This document shows, piece by piece, positions 1-5,932 of a stretch of DNA of 6,258 bases. The DNA is taken from positions 1 through 6,258 of the forward strand of contig JAFNYG010000010.1 in assembly GCA_017383325.1 (NCBI GenBank). Direction: 5' to 3'. Below the pieces are notes generated by a model. The model did no database searches and had not been told where the DNA came from. It worked only from the letters and a program-made list of their open reading frames with translations. The number at the start of each line of letters is the position of its first letter. Position 1 is the first letter of the stretch. The DNA comes from Alphaproteobacteria bacterium (GTDB lineage: Bacteria > Pseudomonadota > Alphaproteobacteria > Rs-D84). The position numbers and the translations under genes were made by a program.

Positions 1-226
1 GATCCACTTCAGGCTTTTTCTGCATATCTAAAAATTGACGCGCATAACTGGACAGCGATTCAACATATCTGCGCTGGCCTTCGGCATAAATGGTATTGAA
101 TGCCAGCGACGATTTCCCAGACCCAGACACGCCTGTAAAGACCACCAATTTATTCTTTGGTATGTCCAAATCAATATTTTTAAGATTATTTTCGCGCGCA
201 CCGCGAATTTTAATTATTCCAGCCAT
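1..226 (-). CDS. uvrA: UvrA, excinuclease ABC subunit A (N-terminal 75 residues, cut by window edge)
   Basis: UvrA is the cytoplasmic damage-sensing ATPase of nucleotide excision repair; it dimerises and loads UvrB at lesions. The reverse strand from the ATG at 226 reads 75 codons without a stop to the window edge. Visible are the family's opening G-A-R-E-N-N-L-K-N (residues 9-17), the first Walker A loop G-V-S-G-S-G-K-S (residues 32-39), and the invariant stretch [13 protein letters not shown] (residues 47-59) followed by Y-A-R-Q-F (61-65). A full UvrA is about 940 residues, so over 90% lies outside. There is no Shine-Dalgarno before the ATG, and a TATA-rich -10 lies only 8-10 bp upstream, so a very short or absent leader is possible. 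It is separated from the upstream rodZ-like gene by a hairpin terminator, so it is probably transcribed on its own. Identification is very safe because the signature residues are nearly invariant. Confidence 0.97.
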   Translation of the reverse strand, partial: MAGIIKIRGARENNLKNIDLDIPKNKLVVFTGVSGSGKSSLAFNTIYAEGQRRYVESLSSYARQFLDMQKKPEVD

Positions 227-234
227 AGTATTGA

Positions 235-264
235 TATATATAGTTTACACAGAAAAAAATTCAA
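235..264 (-). promoter_or_regulatory. Putative uvrA promoter
   Basis: On the reverse strand a TTGAAT (264-259) is followed after 16 or 18 bp by TATATA (242-237 or 240-235). Transcription would start at about 228-230, leaving a leader of only a few bases before the uvrA ATG at 226. No LexA-like operator was recognised. The whole stretch is AT-rich, so chance matches are likely and the call is tentative. Confidence 0.35.
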
Positions 265-269
265 TACAA

Positions 270-292
270 AGGGCGAAAATTCCTTTCGCCCT
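270..292 (-). terminator. Intrinsic terminator after the rodZ-like gene
   Basis: A perfect 9-bp inverted repeat (270-278 with 284-292, AGGGCGAAA/TTTCGCCCT) encloses a 5-base loop. It lies 9 bases past the rodZ-like stop codon. On the reverse strand it is followed by a T-rich tract that includes seven consecutive Ts (259-253). The T run is not immediately next to the stem, which lowers certainty a little. It would separate dus-rodZ transcription from uvrA. Confidence 0.65.
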
Positions 293-301
293 ATACACAC
301 G

Positions 302-1177
302 TTATTTCATCGTATTTTTTATTAATGCATCTGGCGACAGTTCTATATCAGAAACTTTTTTATAATCCTGACCAATCTGGGGCACCAATGTACCATTTAC
401 CCAAACATCAACCCCCCCAGCATTACCAAATGTTGCCTTGTACACACCTTTAACCGGCACATAATAAACATCCCCTGGCATTAAAACCCGGCTAAGTTCT
501 GTACGACCGCGCGCATCTTTGATTTCGACCCACGTACCAGCTTCGCCTGTCTTTTTATTGGCCTGCAAAATAATCTTTGCCACTGCGCGATTATCAGTAC
601 CAAAACGTTCACGAACCGGATAGTTATATTCCGGTTCTTTCACCATATCTTCCACTGACACAACGACCTGTTCTGGGGTCTGCCCTTCATCAACATCCGC
701 AGGTTTTAACATCACAACCGCAAAAACAACCAATGCGATTGCAACCAATCCACCGGCGAACCAAATCCAATTCTGATATACAAACTGATACGCCTTGCCA
801 AATGCAACCTTGGACCAACTTTCTTCCTTAATACTTGGCATTGCACACGCAGTCGCATCGTCATCATCGTCCTTTGCACAATCTGACGACAATCCCATTT
901 CTTTTTTTATTTTCGCAACAATTTCATCTGGATCCAACCCCAATTCCATTGCATAGTTACGCGCAAAACCCAAAATATAAACAGGTTCTGGAATCGCCTT
1001 GTAATCGCCATTTTCCAGCGCTTCTAAAAATTCTTCACGAATACACAGTTGTTTTGAAATCGTTGGGATTTCGCGCTTTCTACGTCCCGTTGTACGGGCA
1101 TTTCGCAACATTTCGCCGGCTGTCATTTCCACAGGTACTTCAACATTCAAATCTGCATTTTCAATATTTTCCGTCAT
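302..1177 (-). CDS. RodZ-like helix-turn-helix membrane protein (DUF4115 C-terminal domain)
   Basis: RodZ links the MreB cytoskeleton to the elongation machinery and helps set rod shape; it spans the inner membrane once. The 291-residue product has the family order. An N-terminal Xre-like HTH lies at about residues 18-92 (G-E-M-L-R-N-A-R near 21-28, and the typical I-P-E-P-V-Y-I-L-G-F-A-R-N-Y near 62-75). A charged linker follows with an Asp run (103-107). One membrane span lies at about 137-157, preceded by aromatics. A periplasmic beta-rich DUF4115-like domain covers about 195-285 (W-V-E-I-K-D, then L-M-P-G-D and a late V-W-V-N-G). A Shine-Dalgarno AGAGGA (1192-1187) sits 9 bases before the ATG, supporting this start. 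It begins 31 bp after the dus stop on the same strand, so the two are probably cotranscribed. mreB is not visible in the window, so the shape role is inferred from the family. A general HTH/DUF4115 protein of other function is the alternative. Confidence 0.88.
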   Translation of the reverse strand: MTENIENADLNVEVPVEMTAGEMLRNARTTGRRKREIPTISKQLCIREEFLEALENGDYKAIPEPVYILGFARNYAMELGLDPDEIVAKIKKEMGLSSDCAKDDDDDATACAMPSIKEESWSKVAFGKAYQFVYQNWIWFAGGLVAIALVVFAVVMLKPADVDEGQTPEQVVVSVEDMVKEPEYNYPVRERFGTDNRAVAKIILQANKKTGEAGTWVEIKDARGRTELSRVLMPGDVYYVPVKGVYKATFGNAGGVDVWVNGTLVPQIGQDYKKVSDIELSPDALIKNTMK

Positions 1178-1208
1178 TTTTATGAATCCTCTAAAAAATT
1201 ATTTGCCC

Positions 1209-2120
1209 CTAAATCATACCCCAAAATTCACGAATTGCAACCTTTAAGGAATCTGCACTATCCATTCTATTAACATTTATTCTAAACTCTGACGAATTTG
1301 GCATTCCCGCACTGTACCAGGCTGCATGCTTTCTAAACATCGGAATCGCTGTTTTTTCGCCATAATATTCTATGGCATATTCTAAATGCCGCAATACAAC
1401 TTCCGCAACATTTTCTATACTCTTAATTCCGCAAATTTCCGCCAACACCCATGGCCGCCCCAGAATTCCGCGTCCTATCATGGCGCCGGCATACCCCAAA
1501 TCTTCCAGTCCTGCGACATCCGCCGCACACTTTATATCCCCATTTGCGATAATCGGTATCGGCATATCAGACACATCCGGATGCACAGCATTCCCCAGAT
1601 ACAACTGCGCCCGCGTCCGCCCATGCAGGGCCGCAAACCGCACCCCACAATCTGCAGCGATTCGGATTAAATTTTTCCAATCCTTATTCTCTTCATCCCA
1701 TCCCAATCGGGTTTTAATTGACACCGGTATATCAACAGCCCCAACAACCGCCCGCATAATTTTTCCAGCCAACATATGATCACGCATTAAATGCGCCCCG
1801 GCGCCGGCACGCGTCGCAACCTTGGGCACAGGGCAGCCCATATTAATATCAATCCACTTTGCCCCTGCGTCCTGCAAAATACGGGCAGCATCCGCCATTA
1901 ACTTTACATCCGCGCCAAAAATTTGCGCACCAACATTACCTTCGTCCGCATAATTATCAAAGTTCCGCAGACAATTTTTATGCGCACCAACCAGCGAATG
2001 ACACGATATCATTTCTGTCACCATCGGCGCATTTGGCGAAAATTCACGAACAATGCGCCGAAACGGCCGATCCGAAATCCCGGCCAACGGCGCAGCAAAA
2101 ATTTGATTATCTTTAAACAT
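1209..2120 (-). CDS. dusB: tRNA-dihydrouridine synthase, DusB-like
   Basis: Dus enzymes use FMN and NADPH to reduce uridines in the tRNA D-loop to dihydrouridine, in the cytoplasm. From the ATG at 2120 the product is 303 residues. Visible are A-A-P-L-A-G-I-S-D-R-P-F-R (9-21), the FMN/substrate-side T-E-M (35-37), the catalytic cysteine in N-M-G-C-P (Cys96), S-I-K-T-R (134-138, with Lys136), L-H-G-R-T-R (165-170, with His166), I-A-N-G-D-I (191-196) and I-G-R-G-I-L-G-R-P-W (215-224). The C-terminus carries the R-K-H-x-x-W-Y helix typical of the family. Subfamily B is favoured by N-M-G-C-P-x-x-K and H-G-R-T-R-x-x-L-Y-x-G, but other NifR3-type Dus proteins cannot be excluded. The frame stays open to 2345, but the extra 75 residues lie opposite the ftsB-like gene and do not resemble Dus, so 2120 is chosen. 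There is no clear Shine-Dalgarno; translation may be leaderless. It probably leads an operon with the rodZ-like gene. Confidence 0.93.
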   Translation of the reverse strand: MFKDNQIFAAPLAGISDRPFRRIVREFSPNAPMVTEMISCHSLVGAHKNCLRNFDNYADEGNVGAQIFGADVKLMADAARILQDAGAKWIDINMGCPVPKVATRAGAGAHLMRDHMLAGKIMRAVVGAVDIPVSIKTRLGWDEENKDWKNLIRIAADCGVRFAALHGRTRAQLYLGNAVHPDVSDMPIPIIANGDIKCAADVAGLEDLGYAGAMIGRGILGRPWVLAEICGIKSIENVAEVVLRHLEYAIEYYGEKTAIPMFRKHAAWYSAGMPNSSEFRINVNRMDSADSLKVAIREFWGMI

Positions 2121-2132
2121 TTGTGATATAAT
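2103..2132 (+). promoter_or_regulatory. Putative ftsB-like promoter with consensus -10
   Basis: TTGATT (2103-2108), an 18-bp spacer and a perfect TATAAT (2127-2132) precede the gene. The expected start of transcription is about 2139-2140, exactly at the second ATG (2140). The upstream in-frame ATG at 2131 lies within the -10 box and could not be in such a transcript. This is the strongest promoter-like match in the window. Confidence 0.6.
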
Positions 2133-2156
2133 GCCATTTATGAAGGAAAAAATCAA
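2128..2156 (-). promoter_or_regulatory. Putative dus promoter (overlaps the ftsB promoter)
   Basis: The reverse strand has TTGATT (2156-2151), 17 bp, then CATTAT (2133-2128). Seven bases separate that -10 from the dus ATG at 2120, so the transcript would begin at or next to the start codon. The -35 lies inside the ftsB-like coding region. The -10 overlaps the TATAAT used in the other direction, so the two polymerases could not bind together. The -10 matches the consensus at only four of six positions. Confidence 0.45.
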
Positions 2157-2466
2157 AAATTTATTCGTTTTTTTATCACGCGCTTGGTCTGGTGGCATTC
2201 GGGGCAAGCTGGGGATTATTCTGACGTTATTTGCATGTTTTATGTTCATCGGCATGTTTTGGGGCGACGTAAACATCCAACGTTTTGGTCTAAACATATG
2301 GAAATTAAATAACGAACGTGAACTGTTGGTTTCTGAACAGGCCACATTAAACGAACTTTATCGTCACATAAATCTGCTGCAAAATTATAGCCCAGATTAC
2401 ATCGAAGAACTTGGGCTAAAATATCTAAATATTGGCGACCCCAAGGCAAAGATATTAAAAATATAA
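2140..2466 (+). CDS. FtsB/DivIC-family septum formation initiator
   Basis: Proteins of this family are small bitopic members of the divisome that pair with FtsL and FtsQ at the septum. The 108-residue product has a short basic cytoplasmic N-terminus, a membrane span at about residues 22-41, a leucine-containing coiled coil at about 50-82, and the typical closing segment P-D-Y-I-E-E-L-G-L-K-Y-L-N (85-97). Length and domain order fit FtsB/DivIC well. An alternative ATG at 2131 would add three residues but falls inside the predicted -10, so 2140 is preferred; no Shine-Dalgarno precedes either, suggesting leaderless translation. It is the only complete plus-strand gene here, divergent from dus and convergent with tspO. 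The sequence is too short to separate FtsB from FtsL-like proteins with certainty, so no symbol is assigned. Confidence 0.85.
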   Translation: MKEKIKNLFVFLSRAWSGGIRGKLGIILTLFACFMFIGMFWGDVNIQRFGLNIWKLNNERELLVSEQATLNELYRHINLLQNYSPDYIEELGLKYLNIGDPKAKILKI

Positions 2467-2485
2467 TCCCGGAATTACCGGGATT
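2465..2485. terminator. Bidirectional intrinsic terminator between ftsB-like and tspO genes
   Basis: A perfect 8-bp stem (2465-2472 AATCCCGG with 2478-2485 CCGGGATT) encloses a 5-base loop. It begins within the TAA stop codon of the ftsB-like gene and ends 5 bases before the tspO stop on the other strand. Both flanks are T-rich on the relevant strand (TTTATTTTAG after it on plus, ATATTTTTAA on minus). It therefore probably serves both convergent genes. Confidence 0.82.
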
Positions 2486-2490
2486 TTATT

Positions 2491-2967
2491 TTAGTTTAAC
2501 ATCAATATCACACCATTTAAATACGTTGCAAAAACCAGCCACGCAATATACGGCCACACCAGATATGATGCCCCACGACTGATTGGTCTGAACGCAATCG
2601 CCATCCAAACTGCCACAGCCACCAATGCAACAATACATATCATTGCACCGCCAACCATATGCAAACCAAAGAACAAATAACTCCACAGCGCGTTCAGCCC
2701 CATTTGCACGACAAACAAAGTATACGCCAATGCCTTGTTCTGGCGTGTTTTACCGCTGCGCATGATTAAATACAGCGCGATTCCCAACAGCGTATACAAA
2801 ATCAACCATGCAATACTGAACACCCACCCGTTTGGTGTCAATCCGGACTGCACCAATCCATTATACCATTCATTTGCCCCTGGCGACATCGGCGAAAAGA
2901 ATCCGCCGATAATACCTGGCACAAACGAAATAACAATTGCTAAAACAAAAGTCCAAAATTTTTTCAT
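2491..2967 (-). CDS. tspO: TspO/MBR family tryptophan-rich membrane protein
   Basis: TspO/MBR proteins are five-helix membrane proteins that bind porphyrins and related ligands; in bacteria they are linked to tetrapyrrole handling and stress or oxygen responses. The 158-residue product is normal length. It shows five hydrophobic segments at about residues 5-24, 47-69, 79-101, 105-126 and 133-155. Family landmarks are W-Y-x-x-L (34-38), L-T-P-N-G-W-V-F-x-I-A-W (43-54), Q-x-x-x-N-x-x-W-S (88-96) with F-F-G (99-101), and P-Y-x-x-W-x-x-F-A-x-x-L-N (139-151). A strong AAGGAG lies 7 bases before the ATG, and a second purine-rich GAAGAGG partly overlaps the spacer. It is a single-gene unit, with a shared terminator downstream and a non-coding gap upstream. 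No tetrapyrrole gene is nearby, so the physiological ligand cannot be inferred. Confidence 0.95.
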   Translation of the reverse strand: MKKFWTFVLAIVISFVPGIIGGFFSPMSPGANEWYNGLVQSGLTPNGWVFSIAWLILYTLLGIALYLIMRSGKTRQNKALAYTLFVVQMGLNALWSYLFFGLHMVGGAMICIVALVAVAVWMAIAFRPISRGASYLVWPYIAWLVFATYLNGVILMLN

Positions 2968-2993
2968 ACCTCTTCTCCTTTCAGGGTAATACT

Positions 2994-2999
2994 ATCATA
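2994..2999 (-). promoter_or_regulatory. Possible -10 element for tspO
   Basis: TATGAT on the reverse strand lies 26 bp upstream of the tspO ATG, giving a leader of about 20 bases with room for the AAGGAG ribosome site. A weak TTCCTG (3023-3018) is 18 bp upstream. The surrounding sequence is AT-rich, so this is a low-confidence guess. Confidence 0.3.
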
Positions 3000-3126
3000 A
3001 ACTTTATACAACAATAACAGGAACCATTACCCAAAATAATGCTACAAAATGATATTTTTTAATTCTTAAAAATAAACAACCTATACAGAAACCACAATCA
3101 CTTATATTTAATAAAACAAAAAAACA
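3000..3126. other. AT-rich spacer with no recognised gene
   Basis: This stretch between the tspO promoter region and the first tRNA-tail hairpin is very A-rich on the plus strand. It has no long reading frame, RNA gene or repeat that I can recognise. Its right end (about 3108-3126) supplies the T-rich tail, on the reverse strand, of the hairpin at 3127-3146. Confidence 0.6.
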
Positions 3127-3146
3127 AACCGTCCATGCGGACGGTT
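3127..3146 (-). terminator. Intrinsic terminator after the degenerate tRNA-like unit
   Basis: A perfect 8-bp stem AACCGTCC/GGACGGTT (3127-3134 with 3139-3146) has a 4-base loop and is followed on the reverse strand by TTGTTTTTTTGTTTTATT. This is a textbook intrinsic terminator. Its stem is nearly the same as that of the tRNA-Arg terminator at 3264-3283, showing that both arose from one ancestral unit. Confidence 0.85.
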
Positions 3147-3153
3147 AAATCTC

Positions 3154-3262
3154 TGGCACACCCTACAGGATTGTAATTCCCATATTCGCTATCGCTCTAT
3201 GAGCCCCTTTTGCCTGCGGCTCGAACCTACAGGTTCTCATCCAAGTCTGTGCAACAAAAATT
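3154..3262 (-). pseudogene. Degenerate tRNA-Arg-like unit (tRNA 3'-end duplicate)
   Basis: Bases 3154-3172 match the 3' end of the intact tRNA-Arg (3291-3309) at 18 of 19 positions, including the CCA equivalent, acceptor strand and half of the T-stem. Further upstream on the reverse strand are a shortened D-arm-like piece (GCTC-ATA-GAGC, 3204-3194) and a second T-arm-like hairpin with a TTCGA loop (about 3232-3212). The T-stem next to the preserved tail cannot pair and no matching 5' acceptor strand is present, so it should not fold as a working tRNA. Alternatives are a small RNA derived from a tRNA, or an attachment-site scar left by an integrating element. No obvious promoter precedes it. 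Confidence 0.6.
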
Positions 3263-3263
3263 A

Positions 3264-3283
3264 AACCGCCCTGCCGGACGGTT
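3264..3283 (-). terminator. Intrinsic terminator of tRNA-Arg
   Basis: On the reverse strand, eight bases after the CCA, a stem AACCGTCC/GGGCGGTT with one G-T pair and a 4-base loop is followed by TAATTTTTG. Its position and T-tract fit termination of the tRNA transcript. Confidence 0.8.
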
Positions 3284-3290
3284 GAATTTC

Positions 3291-3367
3291 TGGCACGCCC
3301 TACAGGATTCGAACCTGTGACCTGCAGATTAGAAATCTGATGCTCTATCCAGCTGAGCTAAGGGCGC
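3291..3367 (-). tRNA. tRNA-Arg (anticodon TCT)
   Basis: The reverse strand gives a complete 77-base tRNA with genome-encoded CCA. The 7-bp acceptor stem is GCGCCCT/AGGGCGT (one G-U pair at the end). The D-arm GCTC...GAGC is normal. The anticodon stem CAGAT/ATCTG carries the loop TTTCTAA with anticodon TCT, which reads AGA arginine codons. The T-arm is ACAGG-TTCGAAT-CCTGT. The discriminator base is G, as in the Escherichia coli AGA-reading tRNA, whose acceptor and D-arm it closely resembles. A terminator follows directly. All stems pair, so it should be functional. It is a single tRNA, with a degenerate copy of its tail downstream. Confidence 0.97.
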
Positions 3368-3379
3368 AACAACAAGTAT

Positions 3380-3405
3380 TTTATACTAATTTTTATAAAA
3401 TTCAA
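3380..3405 (-). promoter_or_regulatory. Possible tRNA-Arg promoter
   Basis: On the reverse strand TATAAA (3385-3380) lies 12 bases before the tRNA 5' end, with TTGAAT (3405-3400) upstream. The 14-bp spacing is short; shifting to the overlapping GCTTGA (3407-3402) gives 16 bp. Transcription would begin about 6 bases before the mature tRNA. Placement is right but the match is weak. Confidence 0.4.
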
Positions 3406-3543
3406 GCCCGAAGCAAACAAAATCAATGCACAGTCCCATTTCCACAACACAACCGCACAAACAATTAAAAACAACACCGATTCGACAATCAACAACAGCA
3501 CGATGGGACATACAGTATCCAAACATCTTGCATACCGACATTT

Positions 3544-4818
3544 TTATTCTTTCATCAATCCCAAATTTTCCGGCATCAAATTCCCCACAGCCGCCAGAAC
3601 CGCGAAATACGCAGCAATCCTAGCATGCTTTGCACGTACATTTGCCACACGCGAATTCAGCAATTCCTGTTCTGCATTCAACACATCCAAAACCGTACGA
3701 CGCCCATGTTTTTGTTCATCCCGAATCCCATTTAATGCATTTTCATTCGCATTAATACTGGCCTGTGTCGCATTGATTGCGTATTCTTGCGATTGATAAA
3801 TATTCCACGCCGCCCGCAAATTTTCCAACACCACACGACGCGCATTTACAATTTGCTTATGAATACCGGCAACATTTGCGCGAACTTTTTCTGCATTGGC
3901 AAACGCGTTTCCCCGATCATATAACGGCACACGCAAATAGACCCCAACACGACTGTCTGTAATATCATCCAAGAATGGCACATTATCCATCTGTTGAACC
4001 GAACCACGCACATCAATTGACGGCAGAATCGATTTATACGCAATTTTTATATTTTCTTTTGCTGCAATTTCTTGGGCATCCAGCGCACGCAACGCTGGAT
4101 GATTTCGCAATGCGTCTTCTTCTGCACTATGAATCGATTCAGGAAACAAATACCTGACCCGCGTCACATCAATTTCAGAAAATTTTACAGGCACCCTGCC
4201 ATAGATACGTCGAAATACCTCTATTGCATTTTCATATTTCGCCGTTGCATCAATCACTGCATATTTTGCCCCTTCCAGGCGCGCCAACGCCTGTGACACG
4301 TCTGTTTTGGTCAATTTTCCGACATCGGCACCATCTTTTACAAACTGATAATATTCCACCAGTACACGTTCATTATTTTGATTCAATTCCATAACGGCAC
4401 GCGCATTTAAAACCTCGACATAGGCATTTATTGCATCAATCAGCACATCTTGTTCAATCGCGTTCAGATTTGCCAAAACCGCATCATATTGAACGCGTGC
4501 ACTGCGCACACTTGCGAACATTGCACCCCCTTGGAATACATTTTGTTGAAACTCTATTCCATATTGCATGGGCGCATAATCAAAATCATACCCCAAGACA
4601 GACGTTTGTGCCACCCCTACATTTCCCGTCAGCCCCAAATATGGCTGCATTTCCGTCCTGGACGCATCAATATTGGCCTGTGCGGCGTCTAAATCTGTCC
4701 GTCCTTGCCCAATTATTGGGTTACTGTCATACACGAACTGCAATTCATCGTACATATCTGCCACGGCACTATTTATCCACAACATCCCCCCCAACAAACA
4801 AACCGCTATTGTTTTCAT
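3544..4818 (-). CDS. TolC-family outer-membrane efflux protein
   Basis: TolC-family proteins form trimeric outer-membrane channels joined by a long periplasmic helical tunnel to inner-membrane exporters. The 424-residue product starts with a signal peptide (a basic residue, a hydrophobic core, then A-V-A before Asp21). Two OEP repeats follow, roughly residues 22-215 and 230-420. Landmarks are the repeated long polar helices, Q-N-V-F-Q-G-G (91-97 region), the N-H-P-A-L-R-A-L start of the second repeat, and the signature G-R-R-T-V-L-D-V-L-N-A-E-Q-E-L-L (372-387). A strong GGAGGT (4828-4823) lies 4 bases before the ATG. It starts 13 bp after the permease stop, so it is the last gene of an export operon. 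This arrangement suggests it serves the adjacent ABC-2 exporter rather than acting as a general TolC, though it could be shared. The substrate cannot be read from the sequence. Confidence 0.94.
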   Translation of the reverse strand: MKTIAVCLLGGMLWINSAVADMYDELQFVYDSNPIIGQGRTDLDAAQANIDASRTEMQPYLGLTGNVGVAQTSVLGYDFDYAPMQYGIEFQQNVFQGGAMFASVRSARVQYDAVLANLNAIEQDVLIDAINAYVEVLNARAVMELNQNNERVLVEYYQFVKDGADVGKLTKTDVSQALARLEGAKYAVIDATAKYENAIEVFRRIYGRVPVKFSEIDVTRVRYLFPESIHSAEEDALRNHPALRALDAQEIAAKENIKIAYKSILPSIDVRGSVQQMDNVPFLDDITDSRVGVYLRVPLYDRGNAFANAEKVRANVAGIHKQIVNARRVVLENLRAAWNIYQSQEYAINATQASINANENALNGIRDEQKHGRRTVLDVLNAEQELLNSRVANVRAKHARIAAYFAVLAAVGNLMPENLGLMKE

Positions 4819-4831
4819 TTATACCTCCGAC

Positions 4832-5932
4832 CTATAAAGTTGTTTTAAAACGTCGCAACGCCACCACCCAAATCAGTCCCCCGACCGCCATCATTGCGCC
4901 TGCATGTCGGGCAAAATAAACCCAATCTGGCCCCTTTAACATTATATTACGCACCAAATATGCATAATGACTTAATGGATTTATATAACTTATCCAGCGC
5001 AAAACAATCGGCATGTTTTCCGTTGATATAATTGCCCCAGACAACATCAACGCCAAGAACGCCACAATAATCAACCCCAACATCGCCTGTTGCTGTGTAT
5101 ACGTATATGTTGCCAACCAAACACCAATCCCACACGCCGGCACACAGAACGCCAAAAAAGACAATAAAAACATAATTTGCGACCCAACGAACGGCACCCG
5201 AAAAACAATCATCCCCACAATTACAATAGACAACATAACCAAAGCCGAAACTATAACATATGGCCCAACCTTGCCGGCAACGATATAGTATTTTGATATC
5301 GGCGCCGAAATCAATGTTTCCATTGTCCCGGTCTCCTTTTCTTTCGTAATCGATACTGCAATCAAGATCAGCAACGCCAAAAACACCAATATCGCAACCA
5401 TAGACGGCACCATAAAAAACTTTGTATCCAGTTGCGGATTAAACAAAACCCGAACGTTAAAATTTATTGGTGCATCAGTTGCGCTGTGCGTCACATCCAT
5501 CAACGTTTGCGTAATAATGGCGCGCAGGTATGCCTCTATACTGTACGCCTTTAGTATATTCATAGAATCGATAAGTATTTGGATTTCTGAATTTCCACGC
5601 ACAAAACTGCGTGTCAGCCCATCTTCTGGCACAACAATTGCAACATCTGCCACCCCACTTTGAACTGCATTAACCGGATCCAGGTTTGCATTTACCCCCG
5701 CATCAACAAAAAAACCAGAACCAATCGCACGATTATAGACCTGTTCTGCGATTGTATCGTTTGGCCTGCTTTTCATAACCAGTCGCAAATTATCTGCCTG
5801 GAACGTAATCGCCCCAGACAACAGCACCATTTGAACCACTGGCATAATCAATATTGCCACCATCAAAATCGGGTCACGCAATAACGCGACCATTTCTTTT
5901 TTAAAAAATCCGTATAACACCCCCCACTTCAT
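4832..5932 (-). CDS. ABC-2 type exporter permease (YbhR/YhhJ-like)
   Basis: This is an inner-membrane permease of the ABC-2 type, the class that pairs with an ATPase and HlyD-like protein to export drugs, lipids or other compounds. The 366-residue product has a first membrane span at about 22-41, a large extracytoplasmic domain at about 42-172, then five spans to the C-terminus. Family signatures are L-L-R-D-P (17-21) before span one, F-N-P-Q-L (164-168) before span two, the cytoplasmic E-K-E-T-G-T-M-E-T-L (198-207), and T-E-N-M-P with I-N-P-L-S-H-Y near the end. Its ATG overlaps the stop of the upstream permease as ATGA (5932-5929), indicating translational coupling; an AAAGG lies 8 bases before the ATG. 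Length and domain layout match the YbhR/YbhS group. No ATP-binding domain is present in the protein, so the ATPase must be encoded elsewhere. Confidence 0.93.
   Translation of the reverse strand: MKWGVLYGFFKKEMVALLRDPILMVAILIMPVVQMVLLSGAITFQADNLRLVMKSRPNDTIAEQVYNRAIGSGFFVDAGVNANLDPVNAVQSGVADVAIVVPEDGLTRSFVRGNSEIQILIDSMNILKAYSIEAYLRAIITQTLMDVTHSATDAPINFNVRVLFNPQLDTKFFMVPSMVAILVFLALLILIAVSITKEKETGTMETLISAPISKYYIVAGKVGPYVIVSALVMLSIVIVGMIVFRVPFVGSQIMFLLSFLAFCVPACGIGVWLATYTYTQQQAMLGLIIVAFLALMLSGAIISTENMPIVLRWISYINPLSHYAYLVRNIMLKGPDWVYFARHAGAMMAVGGLIWVVALRRFKTTL

Noticed and set aside
577..1185. Plus-strand open frames opposite the rodZ-like gene
   Set aside because: They are shadows of a well-supported gene, with no recognisable domain.
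2131..2139. Upstream ATG of the ftsB-like gene
   Set aside because: It overlaps the consensus TATAAT box, so it would not be in the predicted transcript, and it adds only three residues.
2121..2345. N-terminal extension of the dus frame by 75 residues to an ATG at 2345
   Set aside because: It lies wholly opposite the ftsB-like gene, does not resemble Dus proteins, and the family's normal opening begins just after the ATG at 2120.
3154..3262. Possible tmRNA (including split alphaproteobacterial form) or 4.5S RNA
   Set aside because: No tag-peptide reading frame, no typical tmRNA 5' end and no SRP GGAAG-type motif were seen; the similarity is to the adjacent tRNA-Arg.
3433..3509. Inverted repeat GTCCCAT/ATGGGAC
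   Set aside because: Only 7 bp with about 63 bases between the arms and no T-tract; likely chance.
3426..3796. Plus-strand open frames covering the tolC 3' end and the gap
   Set aside because: Low-complexity A/C-rich composition, no ribosome site and overlap with tolC.
4431..4919. 162-codon plus-strand open frame opposite tolC
   Set aside because: It is rich in His, Pro and Thr as expected for an antisense shadow, has no ribosome site, and overlaps two well-supported minus-strand genes.
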